Shown in pieces: positions 8,658-15,947 of a stretch of DNA of 22,899 nt. Every line of letters begins with the position of its first letter. Positions within the stretch are counted from its first letter, which is position 1. Below the pieces are notes generated by a model, which was not told the DNA's origin, made no database searches, and saw only the letters and a program-made list of their open reading frames with translations. The stretch comes from CAZBZG01 sp964496245 (GTDB lineage: Bacteria; Planctomycetota; SZUA-567). The DNA lies in the NCBI GenBank assembly GCA_964496245.1, contig CAZBZG010000037.1, positions 1 through 22,899 on the forward strand. The letters run 5' to 3'. Both the position numbers and the translations under genes were made by a program.

Positions 8658-10034
8658 CTACGCACGCGATTCGGATGCGATCGGGTCGGGTCTGTCCGCG
8701 TGGCGGGCGGGTGTCTTGTTGGCGCTGGCGGCATACCAGCGGGCGAGCCGTGCCGGGGGCAGGCCCAGGGCGTAGCCGAGCAGGATCAGTTGGTTGACCA
8801 CGGTGGTGCGCAGCACGCCGCACCGCTGCCAGCGCGCAGCCGAGGTCCGAACCGCGCCTCTACAGAGCGCAAACCCGCCAAAGGCCCGCAGCCGCCGGAC
8901 CAGGTCGAGGTCCTCGAGCAGAGGCCAGGCAGCAAACCCGCCCGCAGCCTCGAACGTCTCCCGCTTCAGAACGAGCGCCTGGTCGCCGTAGGGGAGCCCG
9001 AGCCACCGGGTGCGCAGGTTGGCGAGCCGTTCGATCACGCGCAGGGACGAGCCGGCAGCATCGATGCCGAGCCGAAAGGCGCCAAACGCGACCTCGGGCC
9101 GACTGAGGAGCGTGCGCACCTCGTGTTCGTAGCCCGTAGGCAGGCATGTATCGCCGTGCAGGAAGACGAGCAGGTCGCCTGTGGCGAGATCGGCGCCGCG
9201 ATTCATCTGTTCGGCCCGCCCCGGATTGGTGGTGAGCACCGCCGCGCCCGCCTGGTTGGCGCGCGCAGCTGTATCGTCCGTGCTCCCGCCATCAACCACC
9301 ACAGCTTCGATGTGAGGACCGGCGAGAGCGCTCTTCACGCTCGCCTGGATGCGGTCGCTCTCGTTGCGGGCCGGTAGGATGATCGAGATTCGCGTCGCTG
9401 CGGGCGCGGGTTCCTCCTGCCGGATCCGTTCCCAGACCGGCAGGTCTTCGGGCGTGTCGATGTCCTGCAGCGGCGGGAGCCGGGCGAGACTCAGGCCGCT
9501 GGCGCGGGCTGCGCGCTCCGTTTCCGCCAGCACGGTCGACGTGCCCCAGGCAATGTCCGCGAAGAGCCGGGGCGCCGGCCGTCGCAGGCCGATCAGGGTA
9601 TACCCGCCGTCCAGCGCAGGTCCCAGGACCAGGTCGGCGTGCGCCAGCGCCCGAAAGGCCTGGTCGATCGACCAGACCGAGAGACCGGGACAGTCCGAGC
9701 CGATCACGACCACGCGATCCGCGCCTTCTGCAAAGGCCTGGTCGAACGCAGCTGCCATGCGCTGACCGAGATCGCCGCCGGCCTGCGGCCGGCAGGGAAG
9801 ATCCGCGCCCACCCAGGCGGCCATGCGTTCGGGCGTGCCTCCGGCAAAGGCGACCTGCGCCTTGCACCCGCGCCGCTGACAGGCCCGGCGCAAGGTGGCG
9901 AAGGTGTGCGCGGCGAGCGCGCGCTGCACGTCGGCCGCGGCTTCGGCGCCCAGTACGGGGATGAGCCGGGTCTTGGTGGTTCCGGCTTCGGGCCAGCGCG
10001 TGAACAGGATCAGGCGTTCGTCTAGCGGCGCCAT
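8658..10034 (-). CDS. Fused TIGR04282-TIGR04283 arsenosugar-type transferase
   Basis: One 458-residue protein that joins two families usually encoded separately. Residues 1-205 are TIGR04282-like, a nucleotidyltransferase-like fold: LFTRWPEAGTTKTRL (10-24), VIGSDCPGL (110-118), LDGGYTLIGL (141-150) and DIDTPEDL (191-198). Residues 214-440 are TIGR04283-like GT2 glycosyltransferase: SIILPARNESDRI (217-229), VVDGGSTDDT (246-255), LHGDT (292-296, the metal-site loop), PYGDQALVL (348-356) and LLEDLDLVRRLR (372-383). Both families are named for arsenosugar biosynthesis; earlier names were rSAM/selenodomain-associated transferases 1 and 2. The ATG at 10034 is preferred over 10043 and the longer open frame because it gives the conserved N-terminus and a GAGGA 10 nt upstream. 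It overlaps the oxidoreductase gene by 13 nt, indicating translational coupling. Confidence 0.9.
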   Translation of the reverse strand: MAPLDERLILFTRWPEAGTTKTRLIPVLGAEAAADVQRALAAHTFATLRRACQRRGCKAQVAFAGGTPERMAAWVGADLPCRPQAGGDLGQRMAAAFDQAFAEGADRVVVIGSDCPGLSVWSIDQAFRALAHADLVLGPALDGGYTLIGLRRPAPRLFADIAWGTSTVLAETERAARASGLSLARLPPLQDIDTPEDLPVWERIRQEEPAPAATRISIILPARNESDRIQASVKSALAGPHIEAVVVDGGSTDDTAARANQAGAAVLTTNPGRAEQMNRGADLATGDLLVFLHGDTCLPTGYEHEVRTLLSRPEVAFGAFRLGIDAAGSSLRVIERLANLRTRWLGLPYGDQALVLKRETFEAAGGFAAWPLLEDLDLVRRLRAFGGFALCRGAVRTSAARWQRCGVLRTTVVNQLILLGYALGLPPARLARWYAASANKTPARHADRPDPIASESRA

Positions 10035-10828
10035 GCGAGCCATTTCCTCATGAGGGTCTTGATCCAGGGCTTGAGGCGCGTGCGGTTGTACGCATCGCCG
10101 GCCTGCTTGATGGCCTCGGCCTGGGTCGGATACGGGTGGATGGTGCTCGCGATCGTCTTCAAGCCCAGGCCTGCGCGCATGGCGAAACACAACTCGCCGA
10201 TCATCTCCCCCGCATGGCGCGCCACCACGGTGGCGCCGACGATCTTGTCGGTGCTGCGTTGCGTGTGGACCTTGACGAAGCCTTCGGTCTCGGGGAGCCG
10301 CGCGCGCGCCCCCGTGCTCAGCGCCGCTTTGCGGAAGCGGAGCACTTTGTCGCCGATGCGGAAGGTATCCGGGCTCTCGAACCGGCCGGTCCCGAGAAAG
10401 ACGTCGACGCCGAGGTCGGTGAATCGCTGGACCGAGTCGTGGCTACTGATCGAGGCGCGCACACGGCGCATGCGCTCCATGACCGCAGGGAAGTCGGCGT
10501 CTGGATCGCCTGCCGTGCGCACGCCATACGCATCCGCCTCCCGCACATGGGCGGCTGCGCGCGCCGAGCGGATCAGGCTCTTGGAGGGGACGCAGCCCAC
10601 GTTCAGGCAGTCGCCGCCCATGAGATGGCGCTCGACCAGAGCCACGCGGGCGCCCAGGCCGGCGGCGCCGGCTGCTGCGACCAGACCGGCCGGGCCCGCG
10701 CCCACGACCAACAGGTTGTAGCAGCCGGCCGGGTCCGGGTTGGTCCAGCTTTCCGGGTGCAGATGCTGCTTGCGCGCGCGGTTGTGTTCGTCAACCGGCT
10801 GCACCTGGCCCCAGGGGATCGGTTCCAT
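10022..10828 (-). CDS. MerA-like FAD/disulfide oxidoreductase lacking its NAD(P) domain
   Basis: Family: pyridine nucleotide-disulfide oxidoreductases related to mercuric reductase, often beside or fused to TVP38 proteins. Only 268 residues here against roughly 480-510 in the family. Residues about 35-178 are a normal FAD domain: VVGAGPAGLVAAAGAAG (41-57, GxGxxG), the redox pair GGDCLNVGCVPSK (C74, C79) and KAALSTGARA (168-177). Residue 180 onward is a normal dimerisation domain: ETEGFVKV, GATVVARHAGEMIGE and the catalytic HPYPTQAEAI (H231, E238). The central NAD(P)H domain and the rest of the FAD fold are missing, with the frame intact across the join near base 10290. Either the gene carries a clean internal deletion and is inactive or altered, or the assembly collapsed. 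The start has GGAG six nt upstream and overlaps the TVP38 gene by 38 nt. Confidence 0.85.
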   Translation of the reverse strand: MEPIPWGQVQPVDEHNRARKQHLHPESWTNPDPAGCYNLLVVGAGPAGLVAAAGAAGLGARVALVERHLMGGDCLNVGCVPSKSLIRSARAAAHVREADAYGVRTAGDPDADFPAVMERMRRVRASISSHDSVQRFTDLGVDVFLGTGRFESPDTFRIGDKVLRFRKAALSTGARARLPETEGFVKVHTQRSTDKIVGATVVARHAGEMIGELCFAMRAGLGLKTIASTIHPYPTQAEAIKQAGDAYNRTRLKPWIKTLMRKWLAWRR

Positions 10829-11648
10829 AGTCGTCTCCGTCCGGCGTGCCGGTGGCGTCGCCGGTTGTTTCCGCTGGCGCGTCGGGTACGCCTTCGGCCA
10901 GGGAGTCGCCAGCCGCGTCCTTGAGCGCCTTGCGCGCGATGCGGGTGATCACAACGGTCACCGCGAGCGTGGCTGCCAAGCCCACTCCGAGAAACGCATA
11001 GTAGGCCCAGTCCTTCTCCGGGCCCTGGCCGGCGGCCAGTTGCGTCACGTTCCCGGCCGCGTATCCGTAATAGACGTAGAGAAAGGTGCCGGGAAGCATG
11101 GCCAGGGACGCGACCGCGTAATCCCGCAACCGCACGCGCGTCAGGCCGAGGCCGTAGTTGAGGAAGTTGAACGGGAACACGGGCGAGAGGCGCAGCAGGA
11201 CCATGATCTTGAGCCCTTGCGCGCCGAGCGCCCGGTCGAGCGCCTGCAGACGCGCATCCCGCGCAAGGCGCGCGGCCACCAGCCCGCGGACGGCGTACCG
11301 CGCAATCAGGAACGCAGCCACCGACCCGGCGACCGCGCTCATGTACGCCCAGACCGTGCCCCAGACGAGCCCGAAGATGGCCCCAGCCGCCAGGGTGAGG
11401 ATCGAGCCCGGCACGCCGACCACGCACGCGAGCACGTACAGGCCGGCGAACGCGAGCACCGCGCAGACCGGGCAGGTCTCTACCCAGTCGCGCAGCAGCA
11501 TGAGCCGCTGGCCGAGGTCGAGTTCCCGGGAGAGGATCGCGAGCGCGCCCAGCACCAGCAGCACCAGGACGGGCTTGAGCCAGGGGCGTTTGGGCGAACG
11601 GGCGGGAGCCGGGGGCTGGCCGTGGTCCGGCTCGTGGGGTGCGGGCAT
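10791..11648 (-). CDS. TVP38/TMEM64 (VTT domain) membrane protein
   Basis: Polytopic inner-membrane protein of 285 residues, first gene of the operon. Membrane segments appear at about 25-40, 62-98, 100-118, 150-170, 177-197 and 217-237. The VTT/SNARE-associated signature is clear: GVPGSILTLAAGAIFG (78-93) with a re-entrant-like loop, and RLSPVFPFNFLNYGLGLTRV (153-172). The hydrophilic C-terminus is rich in Asp, Gly and Thr. Family members are linked to lipid scrambling or transport and often neighbour or fuse to MerA-like oxidoreductases, as here. The ATG at 11648 is chosen over an upstream frame because the promoter at 11714-11742 lies inside that longer frame and GGAAGGA sits nine nt upstream of 11648. 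Its role with an organoarsenic pathway is inference. Confidence 0.92.
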   Translation of the reverse strand: MPAPHEPDHGQPPAPARSPKRPWLKPVLVLLVLGALAILSRELDLGQRLMLLRDWVETCPVCAVLAFAGLYVLACVVGVPGSILTLAAGAIFGLVWGTVWAYMSAVAGSVAAFLIARYAVRGLVAARLARDARLQALDRALGAQGLKIMVLLRLSPVFPFNFLNYGLGLTRVRLRDYAVASLAMLPGTFLYVYYGYAAGNVTQLAAGQGPEKDWAYYAFLGVGLAATLAVTVVITRIARKALKDAAGDSLAEGVPDAPAETTGDATGTPDGDDYGTDPLGPGAAG

Positions 11649-11711
11649 GCGACGGAGTCCTTCCCTGCGTAACGCATCGGTCCTGGTACGCCCACGCCTC
11701 ACCCTGCGGGG

Positions 11712-11742
11712 CGTGTATACACGATCATGCAGATGCGCGCAA
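11712..11742 (-). promoter_or_regulatory. Operon promoter with palindromic -10 region
   Basis: On the minus strand: TTGCGC (11742-11737), 17-bp spacer, TATACA (11719-11714). Transcription would start near 11707, leaving a leader of about 58 nt before the TVP38 start. The -10 lies inside a perfect 12-bp palindrome, CGTGTATACACG (11712-11723), which could be a repressor site. This is the only good promoter seen for the five minus-strand genes down to 5558. Confidence 0.7.
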
Positions 11743-11823
11743 GGAGAAAGCGAGGTGGGCGACAGACAAGGCAAACGTCTGGACCGGGGCGCATAGACTC
11801 GTGAGGCACACGTGGAGGTCTTC

Positions 11824-11857
11824 CTGGGAGCGCCGAGCTGGAGCTCGGCGCTCCCAG
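11824..11857. repeat. 34-bp near-perfect palindrome, spacer repeat family D
   Basis: Sixteen-bp arms, CTGGGAGCGCCGAGCT at 11824-11839 and its exact reverse complement at 11842-11857, around a GG centre. It is just past the stop codon of the dehydrogenase gene and may end that transcript. Related copies are at 17605-17637 and, degenerate, at 14594-14612. Confidence 0.85.
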
Positions 11858-11874
11858 ACGCATTTCTGCGAAGC

Positions 11875-13317
11875 TCACTGCGCCGCGGGCGCGGGCGCGG
11901 CCGTGGGTTCGGCGTCCTGTTCGGCCTTCTTCTGAAGGGCTGCGTGCACGCCGATGAGCTGGGCGTCCGGCTTCTGCATGGGCAGCGGCTCGTCTGGCGT
12001 GGGCATGGCCGGGTAGTCGGGCAGGCCGATGTTCTGCACGAGGTCGTCGACGCGCACGAGCGCGTTCGTCTCCATGGAGCGGTTGGCGGCCACGCCGGTC
12101 AGGATCGAGTAGGCGCCCGCGCGCTGGTCGGCTGCGCGCATGTATTTGTCCGCAGGCGCTTCGGGGTCGAAGAGGTCCGCCAGAAGCGGGCTGTCCCCGC
12201 CGCCGTGTCCGCCCGTGCCGGCCCAGATGTCCACGGCATAGGGCGGCTTCCAGTGCGGGTAGATGTGGGTGGTCGTGCCCGTGGCCAGGAGCTCGCCCGG
12301 GACCGTGCCGTCGCCGTTGATGTAGGTCGACTCCTGGCAGACGTGTTCGAGCTGGCCCTTGGTGCCGTTGACACAGATCTTGTACCCTTCCCACGGCAGG
12401 AACGCGTTGAGCGAGTAGCTCATGATCGCACCCGACTGGTAGTTGACGACCACGTTCATGGAGTCTTCGATGTCGATCTGTGGACTGAAGACGCACCGGT
12501 CGCGGAAGTAGCCGTCGTACTGCTCGTTCTCGAGGTAGCGCGTGCGCAGCCCTTCCTTGCTACGCAGATCCAGCTGGAACGCGCAGCGGTGCGCTTCGGG
12601 GCAGTCCAGGCACCGCTCGGCGCGCTGCGCAAGACCGTAGCGCTCGGCCGTCTCGGGCGTGTAGAAGCGGCGGTGACCCCGGGCGAACACGGTCTCGGGC
12701 ACGCTCGAGAGCCACCAGTTGACGAGGTCGAAATGGTGCGTAGCCTTGTGGACCATGAGGCCGCCGGAGTTCGCCTTGTTGCGGTGCCAGCGCCGGAAGT
12801 AGTCGGCCCCGTGGTGCACGTTCAGGTACCACTGGAAGTCCACGGACAGGACATTTCCGATCACGCCCGACATGAGCAGGTCCTTGACCTGCGTGCGCGG
12901 AGGGGAGTAGCGGTAGTTGAAGGTCACGCGGCAGCGCTTGCCGGTCCGTTTCTGCGTGTCGATGATCTGCTGGCACTTGTCGGCGTGCGTGGTCATGGGC
13001 TTCTCGGTGATGGCGTCGCAACCGAGCTCCATGGCCCGACAGATGTACTCGTGGTGATGGCAGTCCTTGGTGGTCACGATCACGCAGTCGGGCTTCTGTT
13101 CGGCGATCATGCGGTCGAAGTCCTGCGCCGCGTAGGCCTGGACCTCCCCCCCGGCGTTGTCCCGCACCCACTCCGCGGCCTGGCGCAGGCGGCCCTCGTT
13201 GCTGTCGCAGACGCCCACGAGCTCGCAGCGCTCGCTGTAGTCCTGCGTGACTGCCTTGGTATACATGGTGCCGCGGCCACCGTGGCCCACCTGTGCGAAT
13301 CGCCTCTTGCCGGACAT
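11875..13317 (-). CDS. Gfo/Idh/MocA family oxidoreductase
   Basis: Predicted NAD(P)-dependent sugar or polyol dehydrogenase, 480 residues, cytoplasmic (no signal peptide). N-terminal Rossmann fold: FAQVGHGGRG (7-16), acidic VGVCDS (35-40) and the family EKP motif ITEKPMTTH (103-111). The C-terminal substrate domain carries HKATHHFDLVNWW (190-202), with the conserved His and Asp of the active site. A small cysteine cluster, C236-x2-C239-x5-C245, follows and may bind metal. The Pro/Ala-rich tail is variable. The substrate cannot be told; the family covers inositols, glucose-fructose and amino-sugars. A GAGGAGAGGA ribosome site lies just upstream of the ATG. It lies 105 bp downstream of a LacI regulator on the same strand, the usual arrangement of a regulator and its sugar-catabolic target. 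Confidence 0.92.
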   Translation of the reverse strand: MSGKRRFAQVGHGGRGTMYTKAVTQDYSERCELVGVCDSNEGRLRQAAEWVRDNAGGEVQAYAAQDFDRMIAEQKPDCVIVTTKDCHHHEYICRAMELGCDAITEKPMTTHADKCQQIIDTQKRTGKRCRVTFNYRYSPPRTQVKDLLMSGVIGNVLSVDFQWYLNVHHGADYFRRWHRNKANSGGLMVHKATHHFDLVNWWLSSVPETVFARGHRRFYTPETAERYGLAQRAERCLDCPEAHRCAFQLDLRSKEGLRTRYLENEQYDGYFRDRCVFSPQIDIEDSMNVVVNYQSGAIMSYSLNAFLPWEGYKICVNGTKGQLEHVCQESTYINGDGTVPGELLATGTTTHIYPHWKPPYAVDIWAGTGGHGGGDSPLLADLFDPEAPADKYMRAADQRAGAYSILTGVAANRSMETNALVRVDDLVQNIGLPDYPAMPTPDEPLPMQKPDAQLIGVHAALQKKAEQDAEPTAAPAPAAQ

Positions 13318-13422
13318 GGTTCCTCTCCTCGTTTCTCTTTTCGAATACGCCCCTGTGGCGTTGTTGCGATCATGTCGCCGGCGCGCGAGGTTCTCCCGTG
13401 ACAGTCGTCCCGTCGCTGGTGT

Positions 13423-14412
13423 TCATGTCGACTCCCGCACCACCAGGCGCGTGGGGATCACGCGCGTCCATTCGGACGTGGGAGGCGCGTCTCCGTGCAT
13501 CCGGGCGAGCAGCCGCTCGGCTGCGGCGCGTCCGACTTCGAGGTTCGGCTGGGCCACGGTCGTGAGGGGTGGATTGGCCCACGCTGCCGCCTGTCGGTCG
13601 TCGAAGCCGACGACCGCTACGTCCTCCGGTACGCGCAGGCCCTGGGTCCGGAGTCCTGCGAGAAAGCCGAGCGCAGCCTCATCCGAGTAGGCCTGCACGG
13701 CATCGGGCCGCGGGGCGAGCCGGGCGAACGGGGCGGCCGCGCGGTAGGCCCGTCCCCAGACGCTCGACGTATCTCCGAACCGGATCAGCACGGGTTCCCG
13801 TCCGAGATCCCGCATGGCGCCATAGAATCCCTGGAGCCGGCTCTCGTGGGTGGGCTCCCCGAGATAGGCGATGCGCCGGTACCCGCGCTCGGCCAGGTAG
13901 AGCACGGCTTCGTGCACGCCCTGGGGCCGGTCGATGCGTACAGCATCCACGCCCGGTGTGTGGGCGTCAAAGGCGACCGCGGGGATGCCTGCCTGGGCGA
14001 ACCGGTCCACATCCTGCCGGAGGCGCGTCCTGTCCCGCGGGAAGAGCGCCACACCCGCCGGGTGCAGGCTGATGAGCTCGCAGATGGGGTCGGCGCCAGC
14101 CGGAGCCTCCGGTCCGGCGGGCTGGTTGAGCAGGACATGCACCGCGAAATCCGCCTCCCGGAGCGCCTGCTCGAGCCCAGCGATCTTGGCCATGTGCAGC
14201 TCATCCACGTTCCAGGCCACGACCGCCACTTCGAAGCTCTTTCTGGTCCTGAGACTGCGGGCCGCCCGGTCGGGCCGGTAGCCCAGGCGGCGGGACTCTG
14301 CAAGTACCTTTTCTCGAACGGGTTGCGACACATACCCGTTGCCCTTGAGCGCGCGGGAGACCGTGCGGATCGACACCCCGCAGCATTCGGCAATGTCCTT
14401 GAGAGCAGCCAC
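13423..14412 (-). CDS. LacI/GalR family transcriptional regulator
   Basis: Repressor-type regulator of 329 residues. The N-terminal helix-turn-helix reads ALKDIAECCGVSIRTVSRAL, followed by the hinge region RPDRAARSLRTRKS, then a periplasmic-binding-protein-like sensor domain: YRRIAYLGEP, VVGFDDRQAAAWANPPLTTV (the family VGFDD-PPLTTV signature) and a C-terminal PTRLVVREST. The start is GTG at 14412, giving the usual few residues before the HTH; GGGAG lies nine nt upstream. The frame is open far upstream to 15081 but that part passes through the operator and has no homology-like sequence. A perfect LacI-type palindrome at 14425-14450 lies at its own promoter, so it is probably autoregulated together with the dehydrogenase gene. 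The ligand is likely a sugar but is unknown. Confidence 0.93.
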   Translation of the reverse strand: MAALKDIAECCGVSIRTVSRALKGNGYVSQPVREKVLAESRRLGYRPDRAARSLRTRKSFEVAVVAWNVDELHMAKIAGLEQALREADFAVHVLLNQPAGPEAPAGADPICELISLHPAGVALFPRDRTRLRQDVDRFAQAGIPAVAFDAHTPGVDAVRIDRPQGVHEAVLYLAERGYRRIAYLGEPTHESRLQGFYGAMRDLGREPVLIRFGDTSSVWGRAYRAAAPFARLAPRPDAVQAYSDEAALGFLAGLRTQGLRVPEDVAVVGFDDRQAAAWANPPLTTVAQPNLEVGRAAAERLLARMHGDAPPTSEWTRVIPTRLVVREST

Positions 14413-14424
14413 CAGCCAGAACTC

Positions 14425-14450
14425 CCGATGTGCCAACGTTGGCACATCGG
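14425..14450. promoter_or_regulatory. LacI-family operator, perfect 26-bp palindrome
   Basis: Half-site CCGATGTGCCAA, central CG, then the exact reverse complement. The core TGCCAACGTTGGCA with central CG is the classic LacI/GalR operator form. It starts right after the -10 of the predicted lacI promoter (14451-14456) and ends 12 bp before the GTG start, so binding would block initiation. No second copy was noticed elsewhere in the window. Confidence 0.85.
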
Positions 14451-14479
14451 AGCCTACCGCATACCAGGAGCGAATGCAA
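14451..14479 (-). promoter_or_regulatory. Probable lacI promoter
   Basis: On the minus strand: TTGCAT (14479-14474), 17-bp spacer, TAGGCT (14456-14451). The boxes are weak individually, but position and the abutting operator support them. Transcription would start within the operator. Confidence 0.5.
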
Positions 14480-14593
14480 GTGGATTTTCGGAAAAGCCGC
14501 GCTGTCTCAGGCTGATGGCTTCCAAGCCGCGGATCGGTCACAGCAGCCGAAGCGCCTGTGGTTGAGTGCCGGACGGACGATCGGTTGTTTGGA

Positions 14594-14612
14594 CCGAGCT
14601 GGCGCTCGGCGC
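14594..14612. repeat. Degenerate copy of repeat family D
   Basis: CCGAGCTGGCGCTCGGCGC differs by one base from the matching part of the repeat at 11824-11857. It lies in the 386-bp spacer between the divergent lacI and glycosyltransferase genes. Apart from this repeat and the promoters at either end I see nothing coding in that spacer. Confidence 0.5.
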
Positions 14613-14714
14613 GGCCGGGTTGGGAGCCTCTCCCTGCGAGCCAGGCCAGGCCGGAGGCGCCCAATAGCACGCTCTGGGCCGGGATGAACCGCGGTACGCA
14701 AGAAACGGCCGGGG

Positions 14715-14743
14715 TTGACAGGGATTGGCTGAGCGGTTCTAAC
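14715..14743 (+). promoter_or_regulatory. Promoter for the two-gene glycosyltransferase operon
   Basis: Perfect TTGACA (14715-14720), 17-bp spacer, TCTAAC (14738-14743). The start of transcription would be near 14750, about 49 nt before the GTG at 14799. Confidence 0.65.
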
Positions 14744-14798
14744 GGCCGGACCGGACCGCCAAGTCCGAACCCAACCGCGACACAGGAATGCCAGGAGC

Positions 14799-15947
14799 GT
14801 GCGAAGATTGGTTGACCATCCGGCGACAGCCCTGTTCCTCGCGGCTCTGGCGTACGCCGACTGCCTGAGCGGCCGGACCCGCCGCCTCGCCGACGGCCTG
14901 GCCGCGCGCGGCTGGCGCGTGGTCTTCTGCGGCAAGCCCTCGCTGCAAGGCTGGTGGAACAGAGAGGCCGGATCCGCACGTGCGTCAGGTCTTGTCCGGC
15001 GGGTGCTCCTGCCGCCCTGCCCCGGCTTCGCGCGCTTGTACGACCGTCTGCCGGGGCGCGTCTTTCGGCGCTTTGTCGCAACGCGGCTCACGCGCGCCAT
15101 GGCCGGCCGCCAGCCAGACGTGACCGTCGTGTCCACGCCCTGGTGGGCGCCGTTCCTGGACGACCTGCCGGCCGGCCGCCTCGTCTACGACTGCCTGGAT
15201 CATCCTGCCGTGCACGTGCGCGGGCGAACTGAGGGAACGTACCGCGCGTGGGAGGATGCCCTGCTCGCGCGTGCGCACAACGTCGTCGCCGTGAGCCCGG
15301 CGCTGCAGCGCGCGCTCAGCGAACGGGCTCCCGCAGCCACCCCGGTCTGCATCCCCAACGGCGTGCCGGCTGCCTGGAGCGCCACCACGCACGAACCGGT
15401 CGGCCGCCGGGCGCTCGAAGCGCGGACCGACCGGCCGGTGGCGGGATTCGTGGGCGCGCTCTTCGAGTGGATCGACCGGGAACTGCTGGATGCGGTGACC
15501 GCGCGCATGCCGGATGTGGAGTTCGTATTCGCCGGGCCCCAGCGCTGGGGCGTGGACTGGCGGCCGCTCGCGAGCCAGCCGCACGTCCATGTCCTGCCCG
15601 CGGTCGCGCCCGCGGACGTGCCCCGTTGGATCGCCGCCTTTGACGCCTGCCTGATCCCGTTCGCACCCGGCCCCGTGGCGGAATGCGCGGATCCGCTCAA
15701 GCTCTACGAATACCTGGCCGTCGGGAAACCCGTGGTCGCGACCCACGACTTCGGGCATCCGGATGCGCCGATCCGGGTGGCGCGGGATGCGGATGCGTTC
15801 GAACGCGCCCTGCGCCAAGCGCTGGCCGAAGCAGACGACCCGGCCCGCACGGAAGAGCGCAAGGCGTTCGCGTCTGTGCATACGTGGGACGCGCGGGTGG
15901 ACGCCCTGCTCGCGGCCGTGGCTACGGAGAAGACGGATGCCGGATGA
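14799..15947 (+). CDS. GT-B fold glycosyltransferase (GT4-like), first of a pair
   Basis: Cytoplasmic or membrane-associated sugar transferase of about 382 residues. The N-terminal half has ALAYADCLSGRTRRLADGLA, an acceptor-side Rossmann helix, and VYDCLDHPAV. The middle has ARAHNVVAVSPALQRAL and IPNGVP, the usual hinge segment. The C-terminal nucleotide-sugar domain has VGALFEWIDRELLDAV, FAGP and ECADPLKLYEYLAVGKPVVA, the GT4 E-x7-E-type region with LYEYLA. The GTG at 14799 has GGAG only one nt away; a TTG at 14808 would have better spacing, so the start is uncertain by three codons. The stop overlaps the next gene by 11 nt. Donor and acceptor sugars are unknown; a role in envelope glycan or glycolipid synthesis is likely. 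It might also serve the organoarsenic pathway, but nothing shows this. Confidence 0.88.
   Translation: MRRLVDHPATALFLAALAYADCLSGRTRRLADGLAARGWRVVFCGKPSLQGWWNREAGSARASGLVRRVLLPPCPGFARLYDRLPGRVFRRFVATRLTRAMAGRQPDVTVVSTPWWAPFLDDLPAGRLVYDCLDHPAVHVRGRTEGTYRAWEDALLARAHNVVAVSPALQRALSERAPAATPVCIPNGVPAAWSATTHEPVGRRALEARTDRPVAGFVGALFEWIDRELLDAVTARMPDVEFVFAGPQRWGVDWRPLASQPHVHVLPAVAPADVPRWIAAFDACLIPFAPGPVAECADPLKLYEYLAVGKPVVATHDFGHPDAPIRVARDADAFERALRQALAEADDPARTEERKAFASVHTWDARVDALLAAVATEKTDAG

Noticed and set aside
6756..9377. 873-codon open frame on the plus strand
   Set aside because: It is antisense to the radical SAM and transferase genes, runs through the N gap and has no recognisable motif.
14413..15081. 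N-terminal extension of the LacI frame
   Set aside because: It runs through the operator and promoter and into the divergent glycosyltransferase; the HTH begins right after the GTG at 14412.
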